A stretch of 64,000 bases of DNA. Source: Oscillospiraceae bacterium. Its GTDB lineage: Bacteria > Bacillota > Clostridia > Oscillospirales > Oscillospiraceae. The stretch spans positions 1 to 64,000 of the forward strand of contig JAETNP010000014.1 of the NCBI GenBank assembly GCA_021768185.1, given 5' to 3'. A model generated the notes under the pieces. It searched no databases. It was not told the origin of the DNA and saw nothing but the letters and a program-made list of their open reading frames with translations. How positions within the stretch are numbered: position 1 is the first letter of the stretch; each line of letters starts with the position of its first letter. The translations under genes and the position numbers were made by a program. Of the stretch, positions 42,878-51,583 are shown in pieces.

Positions 42878-42906
42878 TTGCTTTTCCGGCGGGAATGGTG
42901 GATAAT
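42878..42906 (+). promoter_or_regulatory. Promoter of the polysaccharide deacetylase gene
   Basis: TTGCTT (42878-42883) and GATAAT (42901-42906) with 17-nt spacing, 36 nt before the start. Confidence 0.5.
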
Positions 42907-42941
42907 AATCTTGTCAAATACCGTCGAAGGAAGTCCGTAAA

Positions 42942-44069
42942 ATGAGACGTCTTTTCTCCCTCTTTCTCCCGCTCCTTCTGCTTCTCCTCTGCACCTCCTG
43001 CGTGGGCAAGGCCGCCGCGCCGGTTCCGGACACCATACAGGCCGCGCCCCTGGAGTCCGCCGCCGTCCAGCCGCCGGAGCCGGAGGAACCCTCCCCGGCG
43101 GAGGAGGAACCCCCTGTCCAGCCGGAGGAGCCCTATGTGCGCGTCATCGATCCCGCCAGGCCTATGGTGGCGCTCACCTTTGACGACGGTCCCGACGGGA
43201 CCTGCTCCGATCAGATCCTGGATATCCTGGAGGAGCACCACGCCCTTGCCACCTTCTTCGAGGTGGGCCGGAACGTGGCGGCCTGCCCGGAGCCTGTGAG
43301 CCGGATGGCGGAGATGGGCTGCGAGGTCGGCAGCCACTCCAACGCCCACAAGGACCTCAGCAAGCTGCGCAAGAGCGCCCTGCTGCGGGATCTGGATACG
43401 GCGGACGAGGCATTCGCCGCCGCCGGAGTCCCGGTTCCTACGCTGGTCCGGCCTCCCTACGGCGCGGTCAACAAGACCGTTAAATTCGCCACAGGCCGCG
43501 CCATGGTGACCTGGACGGTGGACACCGAGGACTGGCGGAGCCGTGACGCCCAGACGGTGATTGATTATGTCAAGAACTATGGGGATCTGGACGGAGAGAT
43601 CATCCTCATGCACAGCATCTACGAGAGCACCGTGGAGGCCACGGCGGTGCTGGTCCCCTGGCTCCAGGAGCAGGGCTACCAGCTGGTGACCGTGACGGAG
43701 CTGCTGGCCTACTACTACGGCGAGCTGCCCCAGCCGGACCACTTCTATGGCTATACTTATTTTGTCACCCATGACCGCACCGACGCGCCGGTGGAGCTGC
43801 CCAGCATGTACCTCCCCGAGGAGACGGAGGCCGAGGCGGAACCTGCCCCGGAGCCGGAACCGGTCCCCGACGCCCCGGAGGCGTCTCCGGAGCCCTTCGA
43901 CCCGACGGGCATCGTACCCGAGCCCGCCCCGGAGCCGGAACCTGCCGCCGTGCCGGAATCCACGGTCCCGTCCCAGGAGCTGCCTGCGCTGTCCTCCGGA
44001 CAGGACGCAGTTCAGAAAACCCTCTCCCCCAGCACTTCGATTCCTAATCCCGCTATGTTCTATCCTTAA
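42942..44069 (+). CDS. Polysaccharide deacetylase (NodB domain), secreted, with Pro/Glu-rich tails
   Basis: A 375-aa exported protein. The signal sequence (MRRLFSLFLPLLLLLLCTSC) ends in a possible lipoprotein cysteine. A Pro/Glu linker runs to ~65, then the NodB domain (about 70-255) shows TFDDGP (metal Asp), SHSNAHKDL (metal histidines), RPPYGA and LMHSI. A second low-complexity Pro/Glu/Ala tail (~295-375) suggests cell-wall contact. Probably deacetylates peptidoglycan or another wall glycan outside the membrane. Own promoter and terminator. Confidence 0.9.
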   Translation: MRRLFSLFLPLLLLLLCTSCVGKAAAPVPDTIQAAPLESAAVQPPEPEEPSPAEEEPPVQPEEPYVRVIDPARPMVALTFDDGPDGTCSDQILDILEEHHALATFFEVGRNVAACPEPVSRMAEMGCEVGSHSNAHKDLSKLRKSALLRDLDTADEAFAAAGVPVPTLVRPPYGAVNKTVKFATGRAMVTWTVDTEDWRSRDAQTVIDYVKNYGDLDGEIILMHSIYESTVEATAVLVPWLQEQGYQLVTVTELLAYYYGELPQPDHFYGYTYFVTHDRTDAPVELPSMYLPEETEAEAEPAPEPEPVPDAPEASPEPFDPTGIVPEPAPEPEPAAVPESTVPSQELPALSSGQDAVQKTLSPSTSIPNPAMFYP

Positions 44070-44077
44070 AAGAAAAA

Positions 44078-44120
44078 CAGAGAGTATCACCTGCTTGGGT
44101 GTATACTCTCCGTTTTTTGA
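44078..44120 (+). terminator. Terminator after the deacetylase gene
   Basis: ACAGAGAGTATCACC and GGGTGTATACTCTCCG pair around CTGCTT-type loop, followed by TTTTTT. Confidence 0.82.
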
Positions 44121-44161
44121 TGTTCTGACCTCTGCTGTCATTTCAAGGAGGATAATGTGAC

Positions 44162-44923
44162 ATGAAACTGGCAACGTTCAACATCCGCTGCGACTACGGC
44201 CAGGATGGAGAAAACAACTTCTGTTTCCGCAAGCCCCTGATTCTGGAAAAGCTCCGCCGTGAGGAGCCGGACGTCATCTGCTTTCAGGAGGTCCTGCCCC
44301 ATGTGGCCGTATGGCTGAAGGAGGCGCTGGAGGACTATTACGTCATCGGCTGCGGCCGCAGCGAGACCCTGGAGGACGAGCAGATGGCGATCGCCTACCG
44401 GAAGGACCGGCTGAACCTCATCCAGATGGAGACCTTCTGGCTGTCGGAGACCCCCTATACGCCGGGGTCCCGGTATCCCCGCCAGAGCATCTGCCCCCGC
44501 ACCGCCACGGAGGCGGTCTTTGAGGACCTGAGCGATAAGACCGTCTTCCGCCTCGTCAACACCCACCTGGACCACGAGCACCCCGAGGCCCGGGCCCTGG
44601 GGCTGGCCCAGATTTTGCGTAAGCTGACCACCCAGGACCGGCTCTTTCCCGGGGTCCCCGCCGTCATCACCGGCGATATGAACGCCGAGCCGGACAGCCC
44701 CGAGATGGCGGCCCTCCGGACCGCTCCCTATCAGAACGTAACGGCCAGCATCGGCGTCACCTACCACGGCTTCGGCTGCGGCGACCCGCCCTGCTCCATC
44801 GACTACATCCTGACCCGGGGCTTTGCCTGTGATGGCGTCGAAAAGTGGACGGACTGCCGGGACGGCGTCTTCCTCTCCGACCACTATCCCGTGTGCGCCC
44901 GGCTTCGCCCTGCGGAGGAATGA
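44162..44923 (+). CDS. Endonuclease/exonuclease/phosphatase family protein
   Basis: A 253-aa EEP-fold phosphodiesterase. MKLATFNIRCD, CFQEV (metal Glu), NTHLDHEHPEAR, GDMNAEP and SDHYPV match the conserved metal and catalytic residues. No signal peptide, so probably cytoplasmic. Substrate could be a nucleic acid, inositol phosphate or lipid head group; the family is too broad to decide. ATG behind AAGGAGGATAA. Confidence 0.88.
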   Translation: MKLATFNIRCDYGQDGENNFCFRKPLILEKLRREEPDVICFQEVLPHVAVWLKEALEDYYVIGCGRSETLEDEQMAIAYRKDRLNLIQMETFWLSETPYTPGSRYPRQSICPRTATEAVFEDLSDKTVFRLVNTHLDHEHPEARALGLAQILRKLTTQDRLFPGVPAVITGDMNAEPDSPEMAALRTAPYQNVTASIGVTYHGFGCGDPPCSIDYILTRGFACDGVEKWTDCRDGVFLSDHYPVCARLRPAEE

Positions 44924-44984
44924 TCTTCGATTTTCCGTGCCAAGACATGAGAGCACAGGAGAAGCAATCTATCCCCTACGACAG

Positions 44985-45024
44985 AAAAGTCCGGCCCGGG
45001 TATACGCCCGGGCCGGGGCTTTTG
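44985..45024. terminator. Bidirectional terminator
   Basis: AAAAGTCCGGCCCGGG and CCCGGGCCGGGGCTTTT around TATACG, between the EEP gene and the convergent anti-sigma gene. Confidence 0.82.
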
Positions 45025-45025
45025 C

Positions 45026-45883
45026 TTATTCGTAGGCGTCCAGGATCTCCTTTAATTCATCCAGGCCGCCGGGGCTTTGGCTCTCTATATTGGGGAAGAA
45101 TTGCAGCATATACAGAGCATCATCCTTGGAGAAATGCGCGATATACCGGATCGTCTGGAACTCCGCCTCCCGCATATCATCTATAACGATCTTGACCGCC
45201 ATGCCGCTGGGCGTCACATAATCCTCGGACGTGACCTTGCCGTATGTGTCCATCCGCGTATCCGCACCGGAAATATAATTTTCCTCCGTGCGGATCGTGA
45301 CCTCCTCATCGACGGAGTAGCGCTCTCCTTGATAGGAGGACACGATCCGAGCGACGACGGGCGTCTCCTCATAGTAGCCTACATGCACATAATTAGAGAC
45401 GCGTTCGCCGTCCAAATAGCAGCCGCCCTCTCCCTGGGGCAGCTGCTCCAGGATGGAGTTGCCTCCCAGATCCAGCCCCAGAAACGCTGTACACTCCCGC
45501 CAGGAAGCGAATGGCAGATCGACCACGTCATACTCGCCGAGACCCTTGCCGTACGCCAATACTTCCTCCGAAAGGCTCTCCACCGGGATCTGGTTATACT
45601 CGCCGTAGATGTCATAGCTGCTCCCGGCGCCGCCGTAGATGTTCTGATCTTTGGGGACCACGTTCACCCGTCCGAAATGGCCCGCTGCGATCGCCGATCC
45701 CGCGAGGACCACTACCAGCACCGCCGCTACAAGGGCCGCCGCCGGTAATCTGCGCCTGTTATTTGCCTGTTTCATGCCCGAAACCTCCTTTTTTTTATTC
45801 AGGAGGTCCGCCAGCATGGCCTCTTCCCGCTCAGGGGAGAGCTTCACCTGGTCAAAGACCTGTTTCAGCTGTTTGTCCTCCAT
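45026..45883 (-). CDS. Putative anti-sigma factor, membrane-anchored
   Basis: A 285-aa protein with a ~45-residue cytoplasmic N-terminus (MEDKQLKQVFDQVKLS), one transmembrane helix (about 46-67, AAALVAAVLVVVLAGSA) and a ~215-residue extracytoplasmic domain of unknown fold. It overlaps the ECF sigma gene by 32 nt and is surely its partner by context. An ATG nine bases earlier (45892) directly touches GGAGGAGG; ATG 45883 is better spaced. The lack of a zinc HxxxCxxC motif places it outside the ZAS class. Confidence 0.78.
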   Translation of the reverse strand: MEDKQLKQVFDQVKLSPEREEAMLADLLNKKKEVSGMKQANNRRRLPAAALVAAVLVVVLAGSAIAAGHFGRVNVVPKDQNIYGGAGSSYDIYGEYNQIPVESLSEEVLAYGKGLGEYDVVDLPFASWRECTAFLGLDLGGNSILEQLPQGEGGCYLDGERVSNYVHVGYYEETPVVARIVSSYQGERYSVDEEVTIRTEENYISGADTRMDTYGKVTSEDYVTPSGMAVKIVIDDMREAEFQTIRYIAHFSKDDALYMLQFFPNIESQSPGGLDELKEILDAYE

Positions 45884-46364
45884 ACTCGCCATCCTCCTCC
45901 AATAAGTCTTTCAATCTGCGGCGCGCTCTGCACAGCCAGGACCGGACGGTAGACGGATTCTTCCCCATCAGATCCGCCGTCTCTCCGGTGCTGTACCCCT
46001 GGTAGTAATGGAGGTACAGCGCCATTTTCTCATGCTCCGGCAGGGTGAGGATCAGCTCCCACAGCTCCCCGTCCCCCGGCTGCTCCCAGGTCAGGTTGTC
46101 CAGCGTTTCCACATCCGCCCGTTTCGTACGCCACCAGTGCCGCAGCTGGTTTTTGCACTCGTTCCGGGCGGTGACGATGAGCCAGGCTCTCTCGTGGTCC
46201 GGACCATCGAAGGGTTCCTCCCGCTCCATCGCCCTGCGGAACACGGTCTGGACGGTGTCCTCCGCGTCAGGCGCGTTTTTCAGCAGCATCAGGCTGATCT
46301 GATAGACCATGCCCGCATGACGCCGGTAGAGGCTGGCCACCTCCTCTGTTGTCAGCACGCCCAT
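45852..46364 (-). CDS. ECF-type RNA polymerase sigma factor
   Basis: A 170-aa sigma-70 family protein with region 2 (YRRHAGMVYQISLML, DAEDTVQTVFRRAM) and region 4 (LPEHEKMALYLHYYQGYSTG, NPSTVRSWLCRARRRLKDLL). ATG 46364 lies 11 nt after AGGAGG; the GTG at 46376 is inside the ribosome site and is rejected. Downstream and overlapping is the membrane anti-sigma gene, so it probably responds to an envelope signal. Such operons are usually autoregulated, but no target promoter was identified. Confidence 0.92.
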   Translation of the reverse strand: MGVLTTEEVASLYRRHAGMVYQISLMLLKNAPDAEDTVQTVFRRAMEREEPFDGPDHERAWLIVTARNECKNQLRHWWRTKRADVETLDNLTWEQPGDGELWELILTLPEHEKMALYLHYYQGYSTGETADLMGKNPSTVRSWLCRARRRLKDLLEEDGEYGGQTAETGL

Positions 46365-46465
46365 CGTGGGGATCACCTCCTGTCCTGTTCACTTACTATA
46401 CAATCGGCGCGGGGGGATTGTTGCGATAGGGGGAAATTTTTTCTTGCGCACCCCGCTCCTCCGGG

Positions 46466-46599
46466 TATATAATATTTCCGAATTTTAAATTCGGAAATAT
46501 TATATTTGATTTAAGCCGTTTTGCTCGCCGCCGTAAACAGCGGCAACCGCAAAACATGGCTATTATTACTTCCGAACTTTTGGTTCGGAAGTAATAATA
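46466..46599 (+). repeat. Short three-hairpin interspersed element, copy 3
   Basis: Same order as copy 2: AT-rich hairpin (AATATTTCCGAATTT arms), GCCGCC/GGCGGC-type central hairpin, ATTACTTCCGAAC hairpin. It ends 32 nt before the GNAT start, so it lies in that gene's 5' region. Confidence 0.82.
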
Positions 46600-46631
46600 G
46601 GGCCGGTCATTCCATACAAGGAGGAGTTCCC

Positions 46632-47168
46632 GTGTTTTTAGAAACAGACCGCCTGATCCTGCGGAAATTCCGGGAGGAGGATTTCCCGGATTTCTGCGCC
46701 TATGCCATGGACGAAGAAATGTGCCGCATGATGGGCAACGACCTGATGGACACGGAAGAAGCCGCGCGGGTCACCTTCGACTGGCTGAAGGACAAGGAGG
46801 AGCGGAGCTATGTGATGGTTCTCAAGGAGACCGGGCGGGCGATCGGCAATCTGAATGTTACGCCCCTCCCCGAGGAGCTGCTGAAGCTGCCCGCTTTGGC
46901 GGGAAAACAGGGGAAAAGCCTGAGTTTCTGCATCTCCCGGCATTATCGGCGGCAAGGACTGATGTCGGAGGCGGTGCGGGCGGTGATTGCCCGGCTCTTT
47001 GACGAGGAGGGCATGGACTACGTCCAGTGCGGCCATTTTGATTTCAACACCGCCTCTGCCAAGTTCCAAGAGAAACTGGGCTTCACCCACCTGATTACCA
47101 TGGAGCTGGATTTCAAAGGAGAAAGGCTCACCTCCGTGGAAAGCATTCTCTGGAAGAAGCAGCTCTGA
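46632..47168 (+). CDS. GNAT family N-acetyltransferase
   Basis: A 178-aa acetyltransferase of the RimJ/RimL-like GNAT type: FLETDRLILRKFREEDFPDF opening, a middle strand carrying NLNVTPLPE, acetyl-CoA loop RRQGLMSEAVRAV and FNTASAKFQEKLGF near the end. The open frame extends to 46521 inside the repeat element; the GTG at 46632 with AAGGAGGAG is the real start. Substrate unknown (peptide N-terminus or small amine). Confidence 0.88.
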   Translation: MFLETDRLILRKFREEDFPDFCAYAMDEEMCRMMGNDLMDTEEAARVTFDWLKDKEERSYVMVLKETGRAIGNLNVTPLPEELLKLPALAGKQGKSLSFCISRHYRRQGLMSEAVRAVIARLFDEEGMDYVQCGHFDFNTASAKFQEKLGFTHLITMELDFKGERLTSVESILWKKQL

Positions 47169-47209
47169 GAAGGAACGGCCCGATGAGGACATCGGGCCGT
47201 TCCTTTTTG
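47169..47209. terminator. Terminator after the GNAT gene
   Basis: AGGAACGGCCCGAT and ATCGGGCCGTTCCT flank GAGGAC and are followed by TTTTTG; begins at the stop codon. Confidence 0.88.
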
Positions 47210-47242
47210 ATATCTATTCCGGCAGCCAACCTGCCGCCGCGG

Positions 47243-47794
47243 CTACAGGCTCCGCCGCTTTTCTCCGACCAACCGCACGAATCCTACGGTGACCTTCCAC
47301 AGTCCCCGCCCCGCCAGGAGGAGGAGCAGGCCCATTATTACGGCAATGGGAAAGGCCGCCAGGGGCGGCGCGGTCCAATTCCCCAGCTGCATGACCACCC
47401 ACGGCGTATCAATCCCCACCAGGGAAGCCGCCAGCGACAGCAGCGCCGCCGCCGGTATAAACGCCCCGCAGAGCATAAACATCACTGCTGTGATGCTGGT
47501 GACGGGCAGCACGATCATTCCCCCCAGACCCGCCAGACTGTAAAACGCCGCCACGGACCCCAGCCTCCGCCAGCTGAACCCGGGGTTCTTCACGATCACA
47601 TCCCGCAGATAGGCGGCGGCCAGATCCTTGGGCGCGCCCAGCCGGTCCATAATGGCCTGGGGGCTCAGTCCCTGGTTCGCCAGCTCCAGTATTTCGCTTC
47701 TGATCTCCTGTACGATGTCCACCCGTTCCCAGGCGGACATGGGCTTTAAATACCGGTCCACCCGGTCCAGATAAGCGTTCAATTCCTGGTCCAT
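47243..47794 (-). CDS. HAAS/DUF1700-type membrane protein
   Basis: A 183-aa protein with an N-terminal HAAS helical domain (MDQELNAYLDRVDRYLK, VQEIRSEILELA, MDRLGAPKDLAAAYL) and about three C-terminal transmembrane segments. Such proteins pair with PadR regulators and are thought to relay a membrane signal. The longer frame up to 48052 lies inside the PadR gene and is rejected; start ATG 47794 is five bases after the PadR stop. Confidence 0.85.
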   Translation of the reverse strand: MDQELNAYLDRVDRYLKPMSAWERVDIVQEIRSEILELANQGLSPQAIMDRLGAPKDLAAAYLRDVIVKNPGFSWRRLGSVAAFYSLAGLGGMIVLPVTSITAVMFMLCGAFIPAAALLSLAASLVGIDTPWVVMQLGNWTAPPLAAFPIAVIMGLLLLLAGRGLWKVTVGFVRLVGEKRRSL

Positions 47795-47799
47795 AGCAG

Positions 47800-48132
47800 T
47801 TATTCCCCCTTGATTTCGTCGATAGCCGACAGCAGATTGGCCCACTCGGCCTCCATGGCCTCCAGATAGGCCCGGCCCTGGTCTGTAATGGTATAGTATT
47901 TTCTGGGCGGCAGCCCCTCCGCCGACTCCCGCCATACGGAGGACAGCAGTCCCTCCCGCAGCAGCCGCCGGAGCAGAGGATAGATGGTGCTTTCTTTTGC
48001 CGACAGAATGGGCTGTTTTTCCAAGCGGCTGATCAATTCGTAGCCGTAGCACTCTCCCTGGGCGATCATCAGCAAGACGCAGAATTCAAGCGTTCCGCGC
48101 TTGAGCTGGGAGCGCCATTCGTCAATATTCAT
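47800..48132 (-). CDS. PadR family transcriptional regulator
   Basis: A 110-aa winged-helix protein: MNIDEWRSQLKRGTLEFCVL, GYELISRL, STIYPLLRRLLREGLL and PRKYYTITDQGRAYL are typical of PadR. It forms an operon with the HAAS membrane protein and probably autoregulates. ATG 48132 is preceded by GGAGG; the frame open to 48165 begins inside the promoter. Confidence 0.92.
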   Translation of the reverse strand: MNIDEWRSQLKRGTLEFCVLLMIAQGECYGYELISRLEKQPILSAKESTIYPLLRRLLREGLLSSVWRESAEGLPPRKYYTITDQGRAYLEAMEAEWANLLSAIDEIKGE

Positions 48133-48155
48133 TGTATATCGCCTCCAGTAGGTGC

Positions 48156-48184
48156 ATCGTACCACACAGTATATCGAATGTCAA
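48156..48184 (-). promoter_or_regulatory. Promoter of the padR operon
   Basis: Minus-strand TTGACA (48179-48184) and TACGAT (48156-48161), 17 nt apart. ATATACTGTGTGG in the spacer could hold a PadR site. Confidence 0.65.
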
Positions 48185-48495
48185 CACTTATTTTCTCTGC
48201 CTCTCCACCGGGGCTGCATGTTCCGCATCGAAAGGCAGGACTTGGAAATTCCCATATTCAGCTCCATACATACCGCAGGAAAGGCCAGAGCAACAGCATC
48301 TGCATCATCGGCTGAAGGTTTCCGCCAACGGCAGCCTTGTCAACAAATGCCAAGGAGGCTGCCGGCACCGAGCGCGCTATACAATGGCAAATCTAAACCT
48401 TTTCACTTGTCATGATACTATATTGTCATGAACACTTACGCAGAGTTTTGTACTCCGAAACAGGGGGCCATTCGTCTCCACTGTGCCCATACGCC
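48185..48495. other. Intergenic region without a recognised feature
   Basis: 310 nt between the padR promoter and the 3' end of the thioester-hydrolase-like gene. Two direct copies of TTGTCATGA (around 48405 and 48422) were noticed. No ORF with a ribosome site, and no terminator for the minus-strand gene, could be supported. Confidence 0.4.
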
Positions 48496-49380
48496 TTACC
48501 ACCGGGTCACAAATTCCAGTGTCTTTTCCAGAGAATCCATCCGGGCTTTTCGGCTCAATTCCCTGTATTTCCCACGATCACCTCTGAAAAACTTTGCCAG
48601 CCGCAATTCCATGGGAACGAACAGATGCCCGCCGTAATCATAACTCAGATGCTGGCAGAAGTATGGGAAGCCATGCTGCCGCAGCCGCTTCATTACCTGC
48701 TCCGCCGCTGAGTCGGAGGGCCACATGGTATCCATTTTGGATGAGATCAGCAGGACGGGGCCGGTGATTTTCTCCGCCTGGATCACTGCGTCGGGGTTTG
48801 GGTTTTCCACCAATGGGATATAGAGGTCGTACATGGTCAGCTCCCGTGCCTTGAGGCTCTTTCCCAGCACCCGCCCCAGTGGAAATTTGTCCATCCCGAA
48901 GCTGCTGTAGGGGACTTCCTCCCCGTGAAAGGTCCAGGTGCTTCCCTGCATAATGGTAATGCCTTTTTTCATGGAAAACCCCTGGCACACGGTGTTCATA
49001 GGCGCTGCCGCCATCACCGCATTGACAAGTCCCGGCAAAAGACTCCCTGCCGTCAGCGCCAGCTCGGCTCCCTTGGAAATGCCCCACAGCCCCACTTTTT
49101 CATAGCCCATGTCATGCAGCCGCGCTGCCGCTGCCTCCAGCGGGTCGATGGGGACGCGGCAAAACTGCTGAGGCAATCCTTCCTCCATCACATAGGCCAG
49201 CGCCAGAGCGGTCAGTCCATGGGTCTGGAAGACTTGGGCCAGCATCCGGGACAGTTCAAATTTTCCATCACTGCCGCTGAAGCAGATCAGAGCCTTGCCA
49301 GGATACCCGTCCTGGGCTGGACAGAAGAGTTCTCCGTGAAATCCGTCTGTTTTCATTCGATATATCTTGTTTGTGGACAC
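48496..49380 (-). CDS. Acyl-CoA thioester hydrolase/BAAT C-terminal domain-type hydrolase
   Basis: A 294-aa alpha/beta hydrolase. The nucleophile elbow is GISKGAE, with KALICFSGSDGKFELSR upstream and the acid/histidine region PVLLISSKMDTMWPS and YGGHLFVP near the C-terminus, matching the BAAT C-terminal family. The N-terminal Ig-like domain of true BAAT enzymes is absent. Substrate unknown. GC is lower than in the core genes, and it borders the accessory region. Confidence 0.82.
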   Translation of the reverse strand: MSTNKIYRMKTDGFHGELFCPAQDGYPGKALICFSGSDGKFELSRMLAQVFQTHGLTALALAYVMEEGLPQQFCRVPIDPLEAAAARLHDMGYEKVGLWGISKGAELALTAGSLLPGLVNAVMAAAPMNTVCQGFSMKKGITIMQGSTWTFHGEEVPYSSFGMDKFPLGRVLGKSLKARELTMYDLYIPLVENPNPDAVIQAEKITGPVLLISSKMDTMWPSDSAAEQVMKRLRQHGFPYFCQHLSYDYGGHLFVPMELRLAKFFRGDRGKYRELSRKARMDSLEKTLEFVTRW

Positions 49381-49388
49381 CTCTTATG

Positions 49389-49927
49389 ACCCTCCTTGCC
49401 TTTTAAAGCAGTAGTTGTTAGAGCCCCTCGCCGGGGCAACAATGCAGATTGGTTTCTCCGTTTGGATGTATGCGGTCATATGACAGGCAGGATGAAGCAG
49501 GCCAGCGCAGACCGTATGGAAGGGTTTATCAAAAGCGTTTCCGTACTGTAAGGGGAAACAACCACCAGCAGGGCAAAGAAAATACCGGAAAGCCTTGCAA
49601 AATAACGGCTTTCCGGTTTGTGAGCGTCCAACACTATAAATGCCACTATCCCCCGGCCCCCAACTGTGAGCCCAAGAGGTGCCGCCGCAAGCGGCGGCTT
49701 CGCCCGCCATCAGGGCGGGCGAACTCTGGGTCGCAGTTGGAAGCGAAGAAGTCCCCATCATAGCGCAGTTTTCGCCGCAAGGCGGAAACGGAGCAATGAT
49801 GGGGATTTCTGAGCTGTCTTGCGTTGATAAAAAAGATGCAATCCGGTCAGGACCGCGAGCGCAAGCGAGCCGCGCCGGATGACGCGTAAAAATCTGTATC
49901 CCTTGTATTTCAATGGGTACAGGCAAA
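49389..49927. other. Repeat-rich non-coding stretch
   Basis: No credible gene. It contains a hairpin GAAAGCC-type at ~49588-49618, a GCCGCAAGCGGC hairpin with GCCCGCC/GGGCGGGC at ~49680-49720, a composite hairpin TCCCCATCAT/ATGATGGGGA (49752-49805) enclosing TTTCGCC/GGCGGAAA, the left 26-nt direct repeat, and an ATCCGG/CCGGAT hairpin at ~49841-49880. It looks like debris of repeat elements at the edge of a mobile region. Confidence 0.5.
49815..49840 (+). repeat. 26-nt direct repeat, left copy
   Basis: TGTCTTGCGTTGATAA followed by AAAAGATGCA; identical to 52751-52776 except for one base. The two copies lie 2.9 kb apart in the same orientation and bracket the low-GC island, so they may be attachment or insertion scars, or ends of a dispersed repeat. 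Confidence 0.6.
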
Positions 49928-49988
49928 GAACGACCCTATCCAATCCGAACAACTGACAGCAATTTGTTCAGATTGGATAGGGTCGTTC
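49928..49988 (-). terminator. 25-bp inverted repeat after the ATPase gene
   Basis: GAACGACCCTATCCAATC with seven further bases pairs with its complement at 49964-49988, one mismatch, 11-nt loop. It lies just after the stop of the ATPase gene on the minus strand and probably terminates it. Confidence 0.7.
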
Positions 49989-50005
49989 AACAAAAAAGAT
50001 GTGTG

Positions 50006-51520
50006 CTAACATTGACTTTTTATTTCACTAATCAATGGCAAAAATTTTGAAACATCTTGATGCAGGATATATGTTTGTATGCATTGGACTTCGATAGTAG
50101 CTGCGTCCACATCACACTGTTGTGAAATTCGATCTGCATATTCATGGTGATCTGTGACTGTAGCCAAAACATCTGAAAAATTAATGTTGTATTGGGCAGA
50201 TAGAAACTCCGAAACAACTTGGTTACAAAACACTTCCTGTTCTGGCGCCTTATCAGATGGATATGAAAAAATCAACTCGGTCGCATTTGCAGTGTGCTTT
50301 TCATCACGAATTCCAATCGATTTGACTCCTTTGTGCTTCTGTGTATATCTTACTGCTTGTAGGACATCCCCCTTATCTCCCACTGCGGCAATAGAGAGTG
50401 CTTTAGATAATTCAGGCGCAAATTTACGAATAATCTCAATGAGTAATTTTTTTGAAAACTCATCTTCCACATAAATGAGTAATGACTTTTGATGACCATC
50501 AGATAAATCAGATATAATTTCTGCAATTGTCGGATTGTTTTCAACTGTTGTACCACGGGAGGTTCGTTCAACTTTCTTCCTGGCTTCCATTGGCATTGCG
50601 TCAACAATTGTTGGCGAATGAGTCGTCACAATAATCTGATGACATTTTCGTTTGCAAACTTCAAGAAAATAGATTGCTAAATTATGTTGGGCATCTTGAT
50701 GTAAGGCGGTTTCTGGTTCCTCTATAACAATCAAACTTCGTTCAGGTGCATTTTCGATTGCGTCAATCATTCGAATCAACCTGCCTTCTCCACATCCCAT
50801 ATGATTCTCAGAATACCTTGCTCCAAAACGAGAAGCAAATCCCATTTCTGCTTCTTTAGACTGATTAATGATTGTTGCCACTTCAACTGCAGAGTATGGC
50901 GAACCCAGTATTTCAGCCGAAATTTTAAGACTTGTTTCACTAAAACTTCGTTTTCCGCTGATGCATGTTTTAGGGTCTAAGTAAATCCGATCTCCCATTT
51001 CATGGTGCGGGACAAAAAAACCCATTCCAAAATAAATGCATTTCCTATCAGGTCGCTTTTTGTAACCGCCCCAGTCAGAATTAATTTTTTTAATTATATT
51101 TTCTTTTGCGTGACAAAACGAGTTTGAATCTAATGCGAATAAAGATATCTGCTCGAACCCCCGTTTTTCAGGCGCTGTAGCATAGGAGTATTGTAAAAAG
51201 GCATCTGGCGTATATGGTTCAGGATCCAAATTAGATTTAATAAAAAAGTTCCCTAAGTTATAATAGTTTCTGATATTATGTAATGACTCGCCAGGCTGTT
51301 TATATCGATAGCAGCATAAAGCCAGTTGTGCCAATGTACTTTTTCCAGACCCGTTCTTTCCCGTGATAACAGTAACAGGAAAATCAAAAGCTATAGATGC
51401 AGACATACCTCTAATCCCATGAACCTCCATAGCAAGAAGTACGTCACCAAAATTAGCATACCTATTTCGAGGAAGGTACATACTTTTTATGTTAGCTACC
51501 AGCTGCTCTGCCTTTTTCAT
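50006..51520 (-). CDS. OLD-like AAA ATPase with TOPRIM-like C-terminus (putative defence nuclease)
   Basis: A 504-aa protein. Walker A GKNGSGKST is at 54-62, an ABC-like signature GCGEGR at ~242-247, Walker B SLIVIEEPE at 262-270 and the switch His301 in VTTHSPTI. The C-terminal 160 residues begin LLIYVEDE (E352/D353) and continue with SIAAVGDKGD and IGIRDEKH, the pattern of a TOPRIM domain as in OLD-family nucleases. OLD proteins act in phage defence (P2 Old, Gabija GajA). No UvrD helicase partner follows; the upstream partner is a KilA-N gene. ATG behind GGGGGGAGGA. Base composition is clearly more AT-rich than the neighbours, suggesting transfer. Confidence 0.8.
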   Translation of the reverse strand: MKKAEQLVANIKSMYLPRNRYANFGDVLLAMEVHGIRGMSASIAFDFPVTVITGKNGSGKSTLAQLALCCYRYKQPGESLHNIRNYYNLGNFFIKSNLDPEPYTPDAFLQYSYATAPEKRGFEQISLFALDSNSFCHAKENIIKKINSDWGGYKKRPDRKCIYFGMGFFVPHHEMGDRIYLDPKTCISGKRSFSETSLKISAEILGSPYSAVEVATIINQSKEAEMGFASRFGARYSENHMGCGEGRLIRMIDAIENAPERSLIVIEEPETALHQDAQHNLAIYFLEVCKRKCHQIIVTTHSPTIVDAMPMEARKKVERTSRGTTVENNPTIAEIISDLSDGHQKSLLIYVEDEFSKKLLIEIIRKFAPELSKALSIAAVGDKGDVLQAVRYTQKHKGVKSIGIRDEKHTANATELIFSYPSDKAPEQEVFCNQVVSEFLSAQYNINFSDVLATVTDHHEYADRISQQCDVDAATIEVQCIQTYILHQDVSKFLPLISEIKSQC

Positions 51521-51583
51521 TTGTTTTCCTCCCCCCTATCTACATATATCTGTCCTGAAAAGCCAATTATTAAAATAGAGTAC

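Noticed and set aside
42455..44174. Long minus-strand frames opposite the deacetylase and other GC-rich genes
   Set aside because: They are antisense shadows of genes with clear domains, caused by high GC at third positions.
46521..46631. N-terminal extension of the GNAT protein
   Set aside because: The extension is read from the short three-hairpin element; a GTG with AAGGAGGAG lies at 46632.
50006..51520. Calling the ATPase Gabija (GajA) or PARIS
   Set aside because: No UvrD-like GajB or separate TOPRIM AriB partner is encoded next to it; only OLD-like architecture is supported.
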